The position numbers and the translations under genes were made by a program. 5,248 nt of DNA from an uncultured Eubacteriales bacterium (GTDB lineage Bacteria; Bacillota; Clostridia; Christensenellales; UBA1242), in assembly GCA_949096025.1 (NCBI GenBank), contig CARXKP010000052.1, forward strand, positions 1 through 5,248. The letters run 5' to 3'. Positions 1 to 5,248 of the stretch are shown here, piece after piece (the stretch's first letter is position 1; each line of letters begins with the position of its first letter). Below the pieces are notes generated by a model, which saw only the letters and a list, made by a program, of their open reading frames with translations, was not told the DNA's origin and did no database searches.

Positions 1-753
1 AGGATAAAATTCTTTTAATTGTTTATAAACAAAAGCATAATCTTTGTCTTTTACATTTGGTTCATCCTCTTCGCTTGCGAACTTAATAGGATTATCAAGC
101 ATCTGTTTTATTATTAAAAGTTCATAATCTTTTGAACAAGCCACCACCCTATCAAAATCAATAATTTTAAGTTTTCCTTTATCATATATAAAATTATCAA
201 AATGAGCGTCATTATATACTAAACAAATATTTTGCTCTAATAATAAATCATCTAATTTTTCTTTTGCAAAATTTTCTAAAAAACTAGTTTCATAACCTTT
301 ATGATTTAGTAGATTTATATTTTGTTTAAAATTATCCTGCCATTTCTTTTGCCAATCTTTAATTATGAATTTACTCGCAAGAAAACTATAGAATTGACTA
401 TGAAATTTTTTGAGTATATTTGCTATCTTATAAACAACCTCTTTTCTTTCATCTAAACTTAATCTATGCCAAACTTTAAAAAGGCTTTCTCCTGAAATCT
501 TTTCAATAATTAAATAATCCTTATCTTCAAGCCTTCCACTAGATATGCACCTTGGCATTTCATCCATATTTACATTTTTATAAATCTCAATTTCTTTATG
601 TAATTTTTCAACATTCTTTTTGTTATCAGTCACCTTAATAACATATCTATCATCTATAAAAAAAACAAGATTTGTAAAGCCAGATTTAGACTTAAGAATT
701 TTATTGAATTTTATTTTCTCAAAATTTAAAACTCTTTTTATAAATTCTTCCAT
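1..753 (-). CDS. APH/choline-kinase-fold phosphotransferase, 3' end outside window
   Basis: Seen: an open frame of 251 codons runs from ATG at 753 to the window edge with no stop. It reads as an aminoglycoside-phosphotransferase/choline-kinase-like small-molecule kinase. An ATP-site lysine candidate lies in YVIKV (K40), and a helix-C glutamate candidate at E54. A hinge-like segment, YLIIEKISGESL, spans 80-91. The catalytic loop is YNDAHFDN (180-187) with catalytic D182 and N187, and the metal-binding IIDFD follows with D199. Family members usually have about 250-300 residues, so little is missing. The usual loop histidine (HGDxH) is replaced by Y180. I chose ATG 753 over ATG 759 because AAAGGA (766-761) lies 7 bases before 753 but only 1 base before 759. 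The gene follows the FAD dehydrogenase by 32 bases with no promoter between, so the two are probably co-transcribed. The substrate is unknown; an aminoglycoside resistance role should not be assumed. Family assignment is confident, the specific activity is not. Confidence 0.85.
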   Translation of the reverse strand, partial: MEEFIKRVLNFEKIKFNKILKSKSGFTNLVFFIDDRYVIKVTDNKKNVEKLHKEIEIYKNVNMDEMPRCISSGRLEDKDYLIIEKISGESLFKVWHRLSLDERKEVVYKIANILKKFHSQFYSFLASKFIIKDWQKKWQDNFKQNINLLNHKGYETSFLENFAKEKLDDLLLEQNICLVYNDAHFDNFIYDKGKLKIIDFDRVVACSKDYELLIIKQMLDNPIKFASEEDEPNVKDKDYAFVYKQLKEFYP

Positions 754-760
754 TTTCATA

Positions 761-766
761 TCCTTT
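761..766 (-). promoter_or_regulatory. Ribosome binding site of the phosphotransferase gene
   Basis: AAAGGA lies 7 bases before ATG 753 and only 1 base before the in-frame ATG at 759. It therefore decides the start in favour of 753. Confidence 0.7.
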
Positions 767-785
767 ATAAAAGGTTTTTTAAAAA

Positions 786-2189
786 TTATTTTCCTTCCTT
801 TATTCTATCTATAATATCTCTTGCGGCTACAAGTCCAGTAGCAGCCGCTACAACAATGTTTCCTGCCTTTCCTGCACCGTCACCAATAAAATATAAATTC
901 TTATTTAAACACTTAAATTTATTGTCAGTTTCCATTTCGTTACTAAAGAATTTTATTTCTGGTCCATATAGAAGTGTTTCATCATTATTTACACCAGGTA
1001 TAATCTTGTCAAGTTCTTCAAGTCCTTCCAAAATGTTTTTAATAATTCTATATGGAAGAACAAGTGCAAGATCTCCTGCAACGCAGTCTTTTAGTGTCGG
1101 TTCAATGAACCCTTTATTAAGCCTATGCCATTCACTTCTTCGTCCACATCTTAAATCTCTCAAGCACTGTATAATTGGCTTTTTATCTCCAAGAACATTA
1201 GCAATTCTTGCTATAGACTCACCAAATTGTCTTGTATTTGTTACTGGCTGTGTCAAGTTGACTTTGCAAATAAATGCAAAGTTTGAATTATTTGACTTGA
1301 CGTTTTTAAGCGCGTGACCATTTACACAAATATAACCATAGTAGTTTTCTTTAGTAACATATCCACCAGGATTTGTACAGAATGTTCTTATTTCATCCCC
1401 GTATGTTTTAGTTTTGATAAATATTGTTGGGTCATATATAACATCAGTAATTCTCTTTAAAACTTCCTTTCTAGTTTCAACCCTTACACCAATTTCTATA
1501 CTTTGAGAGTTATATGGTATATTATGTTTATCTAAAAATTCTTGCATCCAAGCAGCCCCAGTTCTTCCTGGTGCAATTATTACATATTTGGCAAGACAAT
1601 CACCTTCTTTGCCGGCAAGATCAAATAAGACTTTATTGTCCTTTCCCTCATCTACAATATCTTTCACATCACAATCTTCAAGTATTGTCACACCTCTTTC
1701 TTCAAGATAATTAGTAAAATTTTCTATATATGTAGGTAGCTTGTCAGAACCAAGATGCTTTTGTTTAATAAGAAGCAATCTTGCACCTTTAAGAGTAACA
1801 AGTTCTTTAATTTTTTCACTTTCTTCACTACTCTTTGGATAAACTTCTGCATCCATTTCAAACTTAATAAAAATCTCTTCTGTTTCATCAATAAGTTTGT
1901 ATGCTTCTTCTTGCCCCATATATTTAAATAAATCACTTTTCCCCAGTTTTGGAATAAAGTTTAATTTCCCATCTGAAAAAGTACCTGCACCGCCATAGCC
2001 AGATAAAATTTGACAAGGATTACAATTAACACATTTACCTGTTAATTTCATTGGGCAAACCCTATTTTTTGCTCTTTTTCCTTTATCTAGCAATAAAATT
2101 TTTAAATTAGGATTTTTTTCAATTAGTTCATAAGCACTGAATAGTCCTGCTGGTCCCGCACCTACAATAACAACATCATATTTACTCAT
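786..2189 (-). CDS. FAD-dependent dehydrogenase, COG2509 type
   Basis: This 467-residue protein is a cytosolic flavoprotein of the uncharacterised 'FAD-dependent dehydrogenase' group (COG2509). Seen: an N-terminal Rossmann dinucleotide-binding motif, VVIVGAGPAG (6-15), with acidic D35 at the end of the second strand to bind ribose. A glycine-rich loop, SGYGGAGTFSDGKL, spans 63-76. The motif IIAPGRTG (204-211) follows a second strand-rich section. The C-terminal FAD-closing motif is IGDGAGKAGNIVVAA, starting at 435. There is no signal peptide or membrane segment. A cysteine cluster, C45, C53, C56 and C59, lies just before the glycine-rich loop. The start at 2189 is supported by AGAGG (2200-2196) at 6 bases spacing. 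The gene heads its own transcription unit, with the promoter at 2272-2299 and a palindrome in the leader, and is followed by the phosphotransferase gene. Length and motifs look complete, with no sign of decay. The physiological substrate of this group is not established to my knowledge. Confidence 0.92.
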   Translation of the reverse strand: MSKYDVVIVGAGPAGLFSAYELIEKNPNLKILLLDKGKRAKNRVCPMKLTGKCVNCNPCQILSGYGGAGTFSDGKLNFIPKLGKSDLFKYMGQEEAYKLIDETEEIFIKFEMDAEVYPKSSEESEKIKELVTLKGARLLLIKQKHLGSDKLPTYIENFTNYLEERGVTILEDCDVKDIVDEGKDNKVLFDLAGKEGDCLAKYVIIAPGRTGAAWMQEFLDKHNIPYNSQSIEIGVRVETRKEVLKRITDVIYDPTIFIKTKTYGDEIRTFCTNPGGYVTKENYYGYICVNGHALKNVKSNNSNFAFICKVNLTQPVTNTRQFGESIARIANVLGDKKPIIQCLRDLRCGRRSEWHRLNKGFIEPTLKDCVAGDLALVLPYRIIKNILEGLEELDKIIPGVNNDETLLYGPEIKFFSNEMETDNKFKCLNKNLYFIGDGAGKAGNIVVAAATGLVAARDIIDRIKEGK

Positions 2190-2226
2190 ATTGCACCTCT
2201 TTATTATTTTTAATACTGTTTAAATT

Positions 2227-2256
2227 AAAAAATATGTCGAGTCCGACTTATTTTTT
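2227..2256. promoter_or_regulatory. Imperfect palindrome in the dehydrogenase leader (possible operator)
   Basis: On the minus strand the arms are AAAAAATAAGTCG (2256-2244) and CGACATATTTTTT (2239-2227) around the tetranucleotide GACT. Twelve of 13 positions pair, with one A/A mismatch. The site begins about 9 bases after the predicted transcription start and ends 37 bases before the ATG. It could bind a dimeric repressor or fold as a leader hairpin with a U-rich 3' arm. I do not recognise the motif. Confidence is high that the symmetry is real and low on its role. Confidence 0.55.
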
Positions 2257-2271
2257 AAACAACACTGAAGT

Positions 2272-2299
2272 ATTATATCATAAAAGAAAAAAGTTTCAA
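2272..2299 (-). promoter_or_regulatory. SigA-type promoter of the dehydrogenase-phosphotransferase unit
   Basis: The -35 element TTGAAA (2299-2294) and -10 element TATAAT (2277-2272) are separated by 16 bases. The -10 is preceded by TGA, giving an extended TGnTATAAT. Transcription would begin near 2265, leaving a leader of about 75 bases that contains the palindrome at 2227-2256. The promoter lies downstream of the terminator of the phosphoesterase operon, so the two units are separately expressed. Confidence 0.8.
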
Positions 2300-2368
2300 A
2301 CTAATTAATACAGCAATAAGCATTAATCGCAAATTTAATGAAATACCATTTCGCTTTAAAATTTAAGC

Positions 2369-2397
2369 AAAAAAAAGCCTAGCATTAAAGCTAGTGC
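2369..2397 (-). terminator. Rho-independent terminator of the phosphoesterase operon
   Basis: On the minus strand, GC-A-CTAGC (2397-2390) pairs with GCTAG-GC (2383-2377) around the loop TTTAAT, with one bulged A. Eight T residues follow (2376-2369). The hairpin starts 4 bases after the stop codon of the zinc-ribbon gene. This is a typical intrinsic terminator and marks the end of the three-gene unit. Confidence 0.88.
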
Positions 2398-2401
2398 ATT
2401 T

Positions 2402-2641
2402 TTATATATCTTTAATTTTATTTTGTATAACTTTTAGCGCCTTAGGATCTTTTATAGATGAGGTAAGTTCACTTAAAAGTTTTATCTTTTCTGATACAAT
2501 CTGCTCGTGACGCAAATTTTCGCCATTTTCATTGAGTGGATTTCCACACACTGGGCAAAAGTTATATTTTTCAGGATCTATCTTATTATCACAATAAGCA
2601 CAGTAATCACCATCTGCTTTAGTTTTAATTCCGCCTATCAT
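2402..2641 (-). CDS. Small zinc-ribbon protein, third gene of the phosphoesterase operon
   Basis: This 79-residue protein has no recognised name. Seen: two knuckles, CAYC (14-17) and CPVC-GNPL (29-36), separated by 11 residues. This CxxC-x11-CxxC arrangement is expected to bind one zinc ion as a zinc ribbon. Residues from about 43 to 79 are charged, probably helical and rich in lysine, isoleucine and leucine, and could dock onto a partner. There is no signal peptide or membrane segment. The ATG overlaps the stop of the preceding pseudo-phosphoesterase gene (ATGA). It has an ideal AGGAGG (2654-2649) with 7 bases spacing, lying inside the codons for the preceding gene's acidic tail. Translational coupling and position just before the terminator suggest it works with the two phosphoesterase-fold proteins. 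It could bind nucleic acid or act as an assembly factor; both are inference. Confidence 0.85.
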   Translation of the reverse strand: MIGGIKTKADGDYCAYCDNKIDPEKYNFCPVCGNPLNENGENLRHEQIVSEKIKLLSELTSSIKDPKALKVIQNKIKDI

Positions 2642-3894
2642 AACTCATCCTCCTCATCAGAAATTATCACTGTCTGCTTTGATGTCGTAACAGGCTGTTT
2701 TTGCTCTGCTGGTATAGTTCTTTCCTGCTGTGATTGCTTTCCATAATGTTTAGTTAAAATCTTGCCAACATTTTCACTTTGTAAACTGTCAAATTGTTCA
2801 TTTATAGATTCAATTAACATAAGTTTTGCATAAGTATTTTCAGCGTTAACCTTTGCAACTTCTTTCATTATATCAAAGTTAAGTTCCGTTCCTGGAGTTC
2901 TACCAAAGTTTTTAAATTCTTGGCATATTTTATAATCAGGTTCACCAACATAGTCGTGTCCACGAACATTTCCTCTATCTGGATTTGGAACTACAAAAAC
3001 ACGAATCATTCCATTATCTGTATTAGATGCACTTACATTTCTATTTGAAGTAAGACGATTAGGATAATCTCTATAACCACCAACAGAAACAAAATAATAA
3101 GGTCTTTTAAGCATTCTAGAACCACTATCTGCGACAAGAGCAGCACGCCTTTCAATAAAAAGTTTATTATAGTGGCTAGTAAAATAGAAATCTTTACCAT
3201 TAATCTTGTTTTGTAAGCCCTCAGTTTTCTTAGCAACTGTTGCTGTTACATTTGCAGCAAGGAAGCCGTGATCAAATAGCATATGAACAGGTTGAGATGT
3301 ACCATTTGTCATTTTATTATTGAATACAAAATCAACTTCCGCCATCTGTCCACAATATCTATCTTCTATTCCTAGTGCCTGCATAAGTTGATATGTTAAG
3401 TTCATTCCATCTTGTTCAAAGATCTTTATCTCTTGGGTCCCATCATAAGCACCTACAATCTTATCTTTAACAGGCGATAAAAGTTTAACCAAAAGTTGTA
3501 CTTGATGATTATAAGAAGGAGCATAAGTTTTACGATATTTTAATCCGCCACCTGGGTAATAAAATAAATCTCCACCAAGCATTATCTTTGCATCAGGATT
3601 TTTAGCAAGTTCTTCAATATGAGCTTTGAATTTTTGAACTCTAAAAGGCTTATCTTCCTTTGCTGTCTTATGATGCGCCCCAGTAAGCCCTACAAAAATA
3701 TTTGAAAGCACACACATATCGATCTGTGCTTCATCTGTTGGAAGTTTTACTATAATATGTTTTGAACGAGGAAGTTTATTTGTATTCGATTGATAACCCG
3801 CGATATCATTTTCAAGATTTTCAAGTGAATATTCAACCTCTTCAATCGCATCATCATTCTTTTCATAAGTAATGTCATTTTTAGGTTTAGCCAT
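2638..3894 (-). CDS. Degenerate calcineurin-like phosphoesterase paralogue (probable pseudoenzyme)
   Basis: This 418-residue protein aligns by eye with the preceding gene's product. Where the active protein has LNDLHIGSPG, this one has LSNIFVGLTG (63-72). GNHE becomes DGTQ (151-154) and GHTHK becomes SHYNK (240-244). GGD (107-109) and the HG of motif IV (209-210) remain. The shared pattern GIxDxYxxxMAxVxF (175-189 here), together with KR (263-264) and NTDN (291-294), supports common ancestry. Loss of ligands in motifs I, III and V argues against normal two-metal catalysis, so a structural or regulatory subunit is likely. The tail (about 386-418) is Q/T-rich and ends in acidic DEEDEL. ATG 3894 is chosen because AGAGGAG (3910-3904) lies 9 bases upstream. 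An in-frame start at 3927 would add 11 residues encoded entirely within or next to the upstream gene's end. The start lies one base after that gene's stop. Confidence 0.88.
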   Translation of the reverse strand: MAKPKNDITYEKNDDAIEEVEYSLENLENDIAGYQSNTNKLPRSKHIIVKLPTDEAQIDMCVLSNIFVGLTGAHHKTAKEDKPFRVQKFKAHIEELAKNPDAKIMLGGDLFYYPGGGLKYRKTYAPSYNHQVQLLVKLLSPVKDKIVGAYDGTQEIKIFEQDGMNLTYQLMQALGIEDRYCGQMAEVDFVFNNKMTNGTSQPVHMLFDHGFLAANVTATVAKKTEGLQNKINGKDFYFTSHYNKLFIERRAALVADSGSRMLKRPYYFVSVGGYRDYPNRLTSNRNVSASNTDNGMIRVFVVPNPDRGNVRGHDYVGEPDYKICQEFKNFGRTPGTELNFDIMKEVAKVNAENTYAKLMLIESINEQFDSLQSENVGKILTKHYGKQSQQERTIPAEQKQPVTTSKQTVIISDEEDEL

Positions 3895-3895
3895 A

Positions 3896-5050
3896 CTACA
3901 TATCTCCTCTTTCGTCTTCATAGTCATCTTTATTTTCAGGCTCTTCCCTCTTTAGTTGAACAGGTCTTCTTCTACCCACAGCCTTTTGTCCAACTCTCTT
4001 AACTGCGCCTCTTGCAACACCATCAATGTATTCATCTGTAAGTTTTTCTGGCATTTTAACATCAAATGAAGCAAGATCCATAAATTCAAGTCTATCAAGA
4101 CTTATTGTATCTACAATATATTTATAAGGCATAACTGTTTCATCATTAAGTGCATAGTCAAGTGCATCAAGATTGCGTTCTGCTCTGATAGCCATAATGA
4201 AGTTATCAGTATTTGGAGGTGGATAACCATAATCTGTCGAATAAGAATTCATCTCTTCTGCTGCAGGGACATTCACTGTTGTAACATTTCTTTTGACTGC
4301 ATTGTTATTATCTTGAGTAACTGTATCTTCAACAGAATAGAGATTCTTATGTGTATGACCTTGAATAACCATATCATACTGACCAAAACTTTTAAGTTTG
4401 TCAAACATAGTATCAATAACTTTTCCAGAATTTCCGCCCATACCACTTCCGTGTCTTACAAGAACTCTAAAATCTGAATAACCATTTTTACTATAAGGAT
4501 TTTGTACTTTAAATACAACTTGTGCCATATATCTAGCATACTTGTCCAAAATGCCAAGTGTTGCCATAGGTGTAACAAGAGAATCAAGACCGCTATCTCT
4601 CGCTCTTGCACCGCTCTCGTGATTTCCACTCGTTGAGCAAACAATCTTACTTTTAATAATTGGATCACTTAAAAGAACGTGAATAACTTTTTGTTCATTC
4701 ATAGGTGACAAGTCATTTTCAAGTGGACTTGATTTGCCAAGATTGTTGGCATTATTCATAAGGTCACCATTAAGAACAATATAAAGATTTGGAATATATT
4801 TTACTTCCTGGAGGTACCTAATTATTTTATCAATATTACAACCCGGCGAGCCTATATGTAAATCATTTAAAACAAGCAATAGTATCTCTCTATTATGCGT
4901 AGCATCTACTGTAGTTGTGTTTATAGGAGCAAATCCGTCTGAACTTATTTGTTTAATATAACTTTCAATGCGTTCATCCTCTTTTGCAACCTTGGAAATG
5001 TCAGGCACTTTACTAAGCCTAGAACTTAAATCACGAGATTTTTCAACCAT
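3896..5050 (-). CDS. Calcineurin-like metallophosphoesterase (catalytic partner)
   Basis: This 384-residue cytosolic protein carries the complete calcineurin-like/Mre11-SbcD-type metallophosphoesterase signature. The motifs are NDLHIG with D63 and H65, NGD with D96, GNHE at 142-145, the motif IV histidine in VRHGSG (H200), and GHTH at 231-234. These should hold a two-metal centre that hydrolyses phosphoester bonds; the substrate is unknown. Residues 1-55 form a charged N-terminal extension. The last 38 residues switch from basic (VGRRRP) to acidic (DDYEDERGDM) and look disordered. No capping or coiled-coil domain like those of SbcC partners is evident, and no SbcC-like gene is nearby. I chose ATG 5050. 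A GTG at 5071 is in frame but lies upstream of the predicted transcription start, and ATG 5062 would have no room for a ribosome site. AAGGATGG (5066-5059) lies 8 bases before 5050. It heads the three-gene operon. Confidence 0.9.
   Translation of the reverse strand: MVEKSRDLSSRLSKVPDISKVAKEDERIESYIKQISSDGFAPINTTTVDATHNREILLLVLNDLHIGSPGCNIDKIIRYLQEVKYIPNLYIVLNGDLMNNANNLGKSSPLENDLSPMNEQKVIHVLLSDPIIKSKIVCSTSGNHESGARARDSGLDSLVTPMATLGILDKYARYMAQVVFKVQNPYSKNGYSDFRVLVRHGSGMGGNSGKVIDTMFDKLKSFGQYDMVIQGHTHKNLYSVEDTVTQDNNNAVKRNVTTVNVPAAEEMNSYSTDYGYPPPNTDNFIMAIRAERNLDALDYALNDETVMPYKYIVDTISLDRLEFMDLASFDVKMPEKLTDEYIDGVARGAVKRVGQKAVGRRRPVQLKREEPENKDDYEDERGDM
3904..3910 (-). promoter_or_regulatory. Ribosome binding site of the pseudo-phosphoesterase gene
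   Basis: AGAGGAG lies inside the last codons of the upstream phosphoesterase gene, 9 bases before ATG 3894. It decides the start and implies coupled translation of the two paralogues. Confidence 0.75.
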
Positions 5051-5058
5051 ACAATTTC

Positions 5059-5066
5059 CCATCCTT
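5059..5066 (-). promoter_or_regulatory. Ribosome binding site of the active phosphoesterase gene
   Basis: AAGGATGG lies 8 bases before ATG 5050, within a predicted leader of only about 19 bases. Its match to the anti-SD sequence is interrupted by one T, so it is weaker than the sites of the two downstream genes. Confidence 0.55.
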
Positions 5067-5075
5067 TTCACAACA

Positions 5076-5104
5076 ATTTTAGCATTTTAATGCCATTTTG
5101 TCAA
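5076..5104 (-). promoter_or_regulatory. Strong SigA-type promoter of the phosphoesterase operon
   Basis: The -35 element is a perfect TTGACA (5104-5099). The spacer is 17 bases and the -10 element is TAAAAT (5081-5076), preceded by TGC, which gives an extended -10. Transcription is expected to start near 5069. The spacer holds a short inverted repeat, GCATT-AA-AATGC (5093-5082). The near-consensus sequence suggests high basal expression unless it is repressed. Confidence 0.85.
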
Positions 5105-5248
5105 CCCATAATTTCTATCATATCTTAATTTTCATCTTTGTCGAATTTTGCAATATCTTTATTAATTATAATTTTATAATTATCCCTAATTTCATTAAAA
5201 ATAATCTAGATAACTTTAATTTTATAAAAAAGGTATAATTAATGAAAA
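5105..5248. other. AT-rich intergenic region with possible divergent gene start
   Basis: This stretch upstream of the phosphoesterase promoter holds no gene on the minus strand. It contains a 9-bp-arm AT-only inverted repeat, TAATTATAA-TT-TTATAATTA (5163-5182). Near the right edge, AAAAAAGG (5226-5233) lies 8 bases before an ATG (5242) on the plus strand, which may begin a divergent gene. TATAAT at 5234-5239 could instead be a -10 element, but no good -35 is present. Only two full codons are visible, so no CDS is called. Confidence 0.35.

Noticed and set aside
620..814. Plus-strand open frame of 64 codons with hydrophobic translation
   Set aside because: It is antisense to the phosphotransferase start and the dehydrogenase end. 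The hydrophobicity comes from reading AT-rich coding DNA backwards.
856..1317. Plus-strand open frame of 153 codons
   Set aside because: It lies entirely antisense to the well-supported FAD dehydrogenase, has no ribosome site, and its translation is low-complexity S/L/F-rich as expected for a shadow frame.
2227..2256. The leader palindrome as a plain intrinsic terminator
   Set aside because: The GC core is only 4 bp, followed by a mismatch, and the T-run forms part of the stem rather than following it. It also lies downstream of a good promoter, and the real terminator for the upstream operon is at 2369-2397.
2507..2746. Plus-strand open frame of 79 codons
   Set aside because: It is antisense to the zinc-ribbon gene and the end of the pseudo-phosphoesterase gene, both of which have good ribosome sites and a shared operon layout.
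3896..5050. Assignment of the active phosphoesterase as SbcD
   Set aside because: The metal motifs match the superfamily, but there is no adjacent SbcC-like ATPase, and the neighbour is a degenerate paralogue plus a zinc-ribbon protein. Only a superfamily-level call is supported.
5163..5182. AT-rich palindrome as a PerR or Fur box
   Set aside because: It resembles TTATAATnATTATAA only through base composition. The arms do not fit the 7-1-7 spacing, and no linked regulator gene is visible.

Overview
The window is AT-rich DNA with strong purine-rich Shine-Dalgarno sites, SigA-type promoters and the standard genetic code (TGA is used as a stop). This suggests a low-GC Gram-positive bacterium of the clostridial type. 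That placement is an inference from composition and gene style, and no marker gene settles it. All confident genes lie on the minus strand and form two separate transcription units.

Unit 1 (right, about 5069 down to 2369) is a compact three-gene operon. Transcription should start at a near-consensus promoter, TTGACA-N17-TAAAAT. The first gene encodes a calcineurin-like metallophosphoesterase with all five metal and catalytic motifs intact. The second starts one base after the first gene's stop codon. It encodes a same-fold paralogue in which motifs I, III and V have lost metal ligands, so it looks like a pseudo-phosphoesterase. The third overlaps the second by four bases (ATGA) and encodes a 79-residue protein with a four-cysteine zinc ribbon and a helical tail. 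An intrinsic terminator closes the unit. The tight coupling suggests a complex of active subunit, inactive subunit and zinc-ribbon subunit. This trio is the least familiar and most interesting content of the window. Its substrate cannot be read from the sequence.

Unit 2 (left, about 2265 down past position 1) has its own extended -10 promoter. An unusual 30-bp imperfect palindrome sits in its leader. It encodes a COG2509-type FAD-dependent dehydrogenase and, 32 bases later, a phosphotransferase of the APH/choline-kinase fold whose 3' end lies outside the window.

The right end (5105-5248) is AT-rich intergenic DNA. It may hold the start of a divergent plus-strand gene at 5242, but only two codons are visible. 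No tRNA, rRNA, CRISPR array or insertion sequence was seen.
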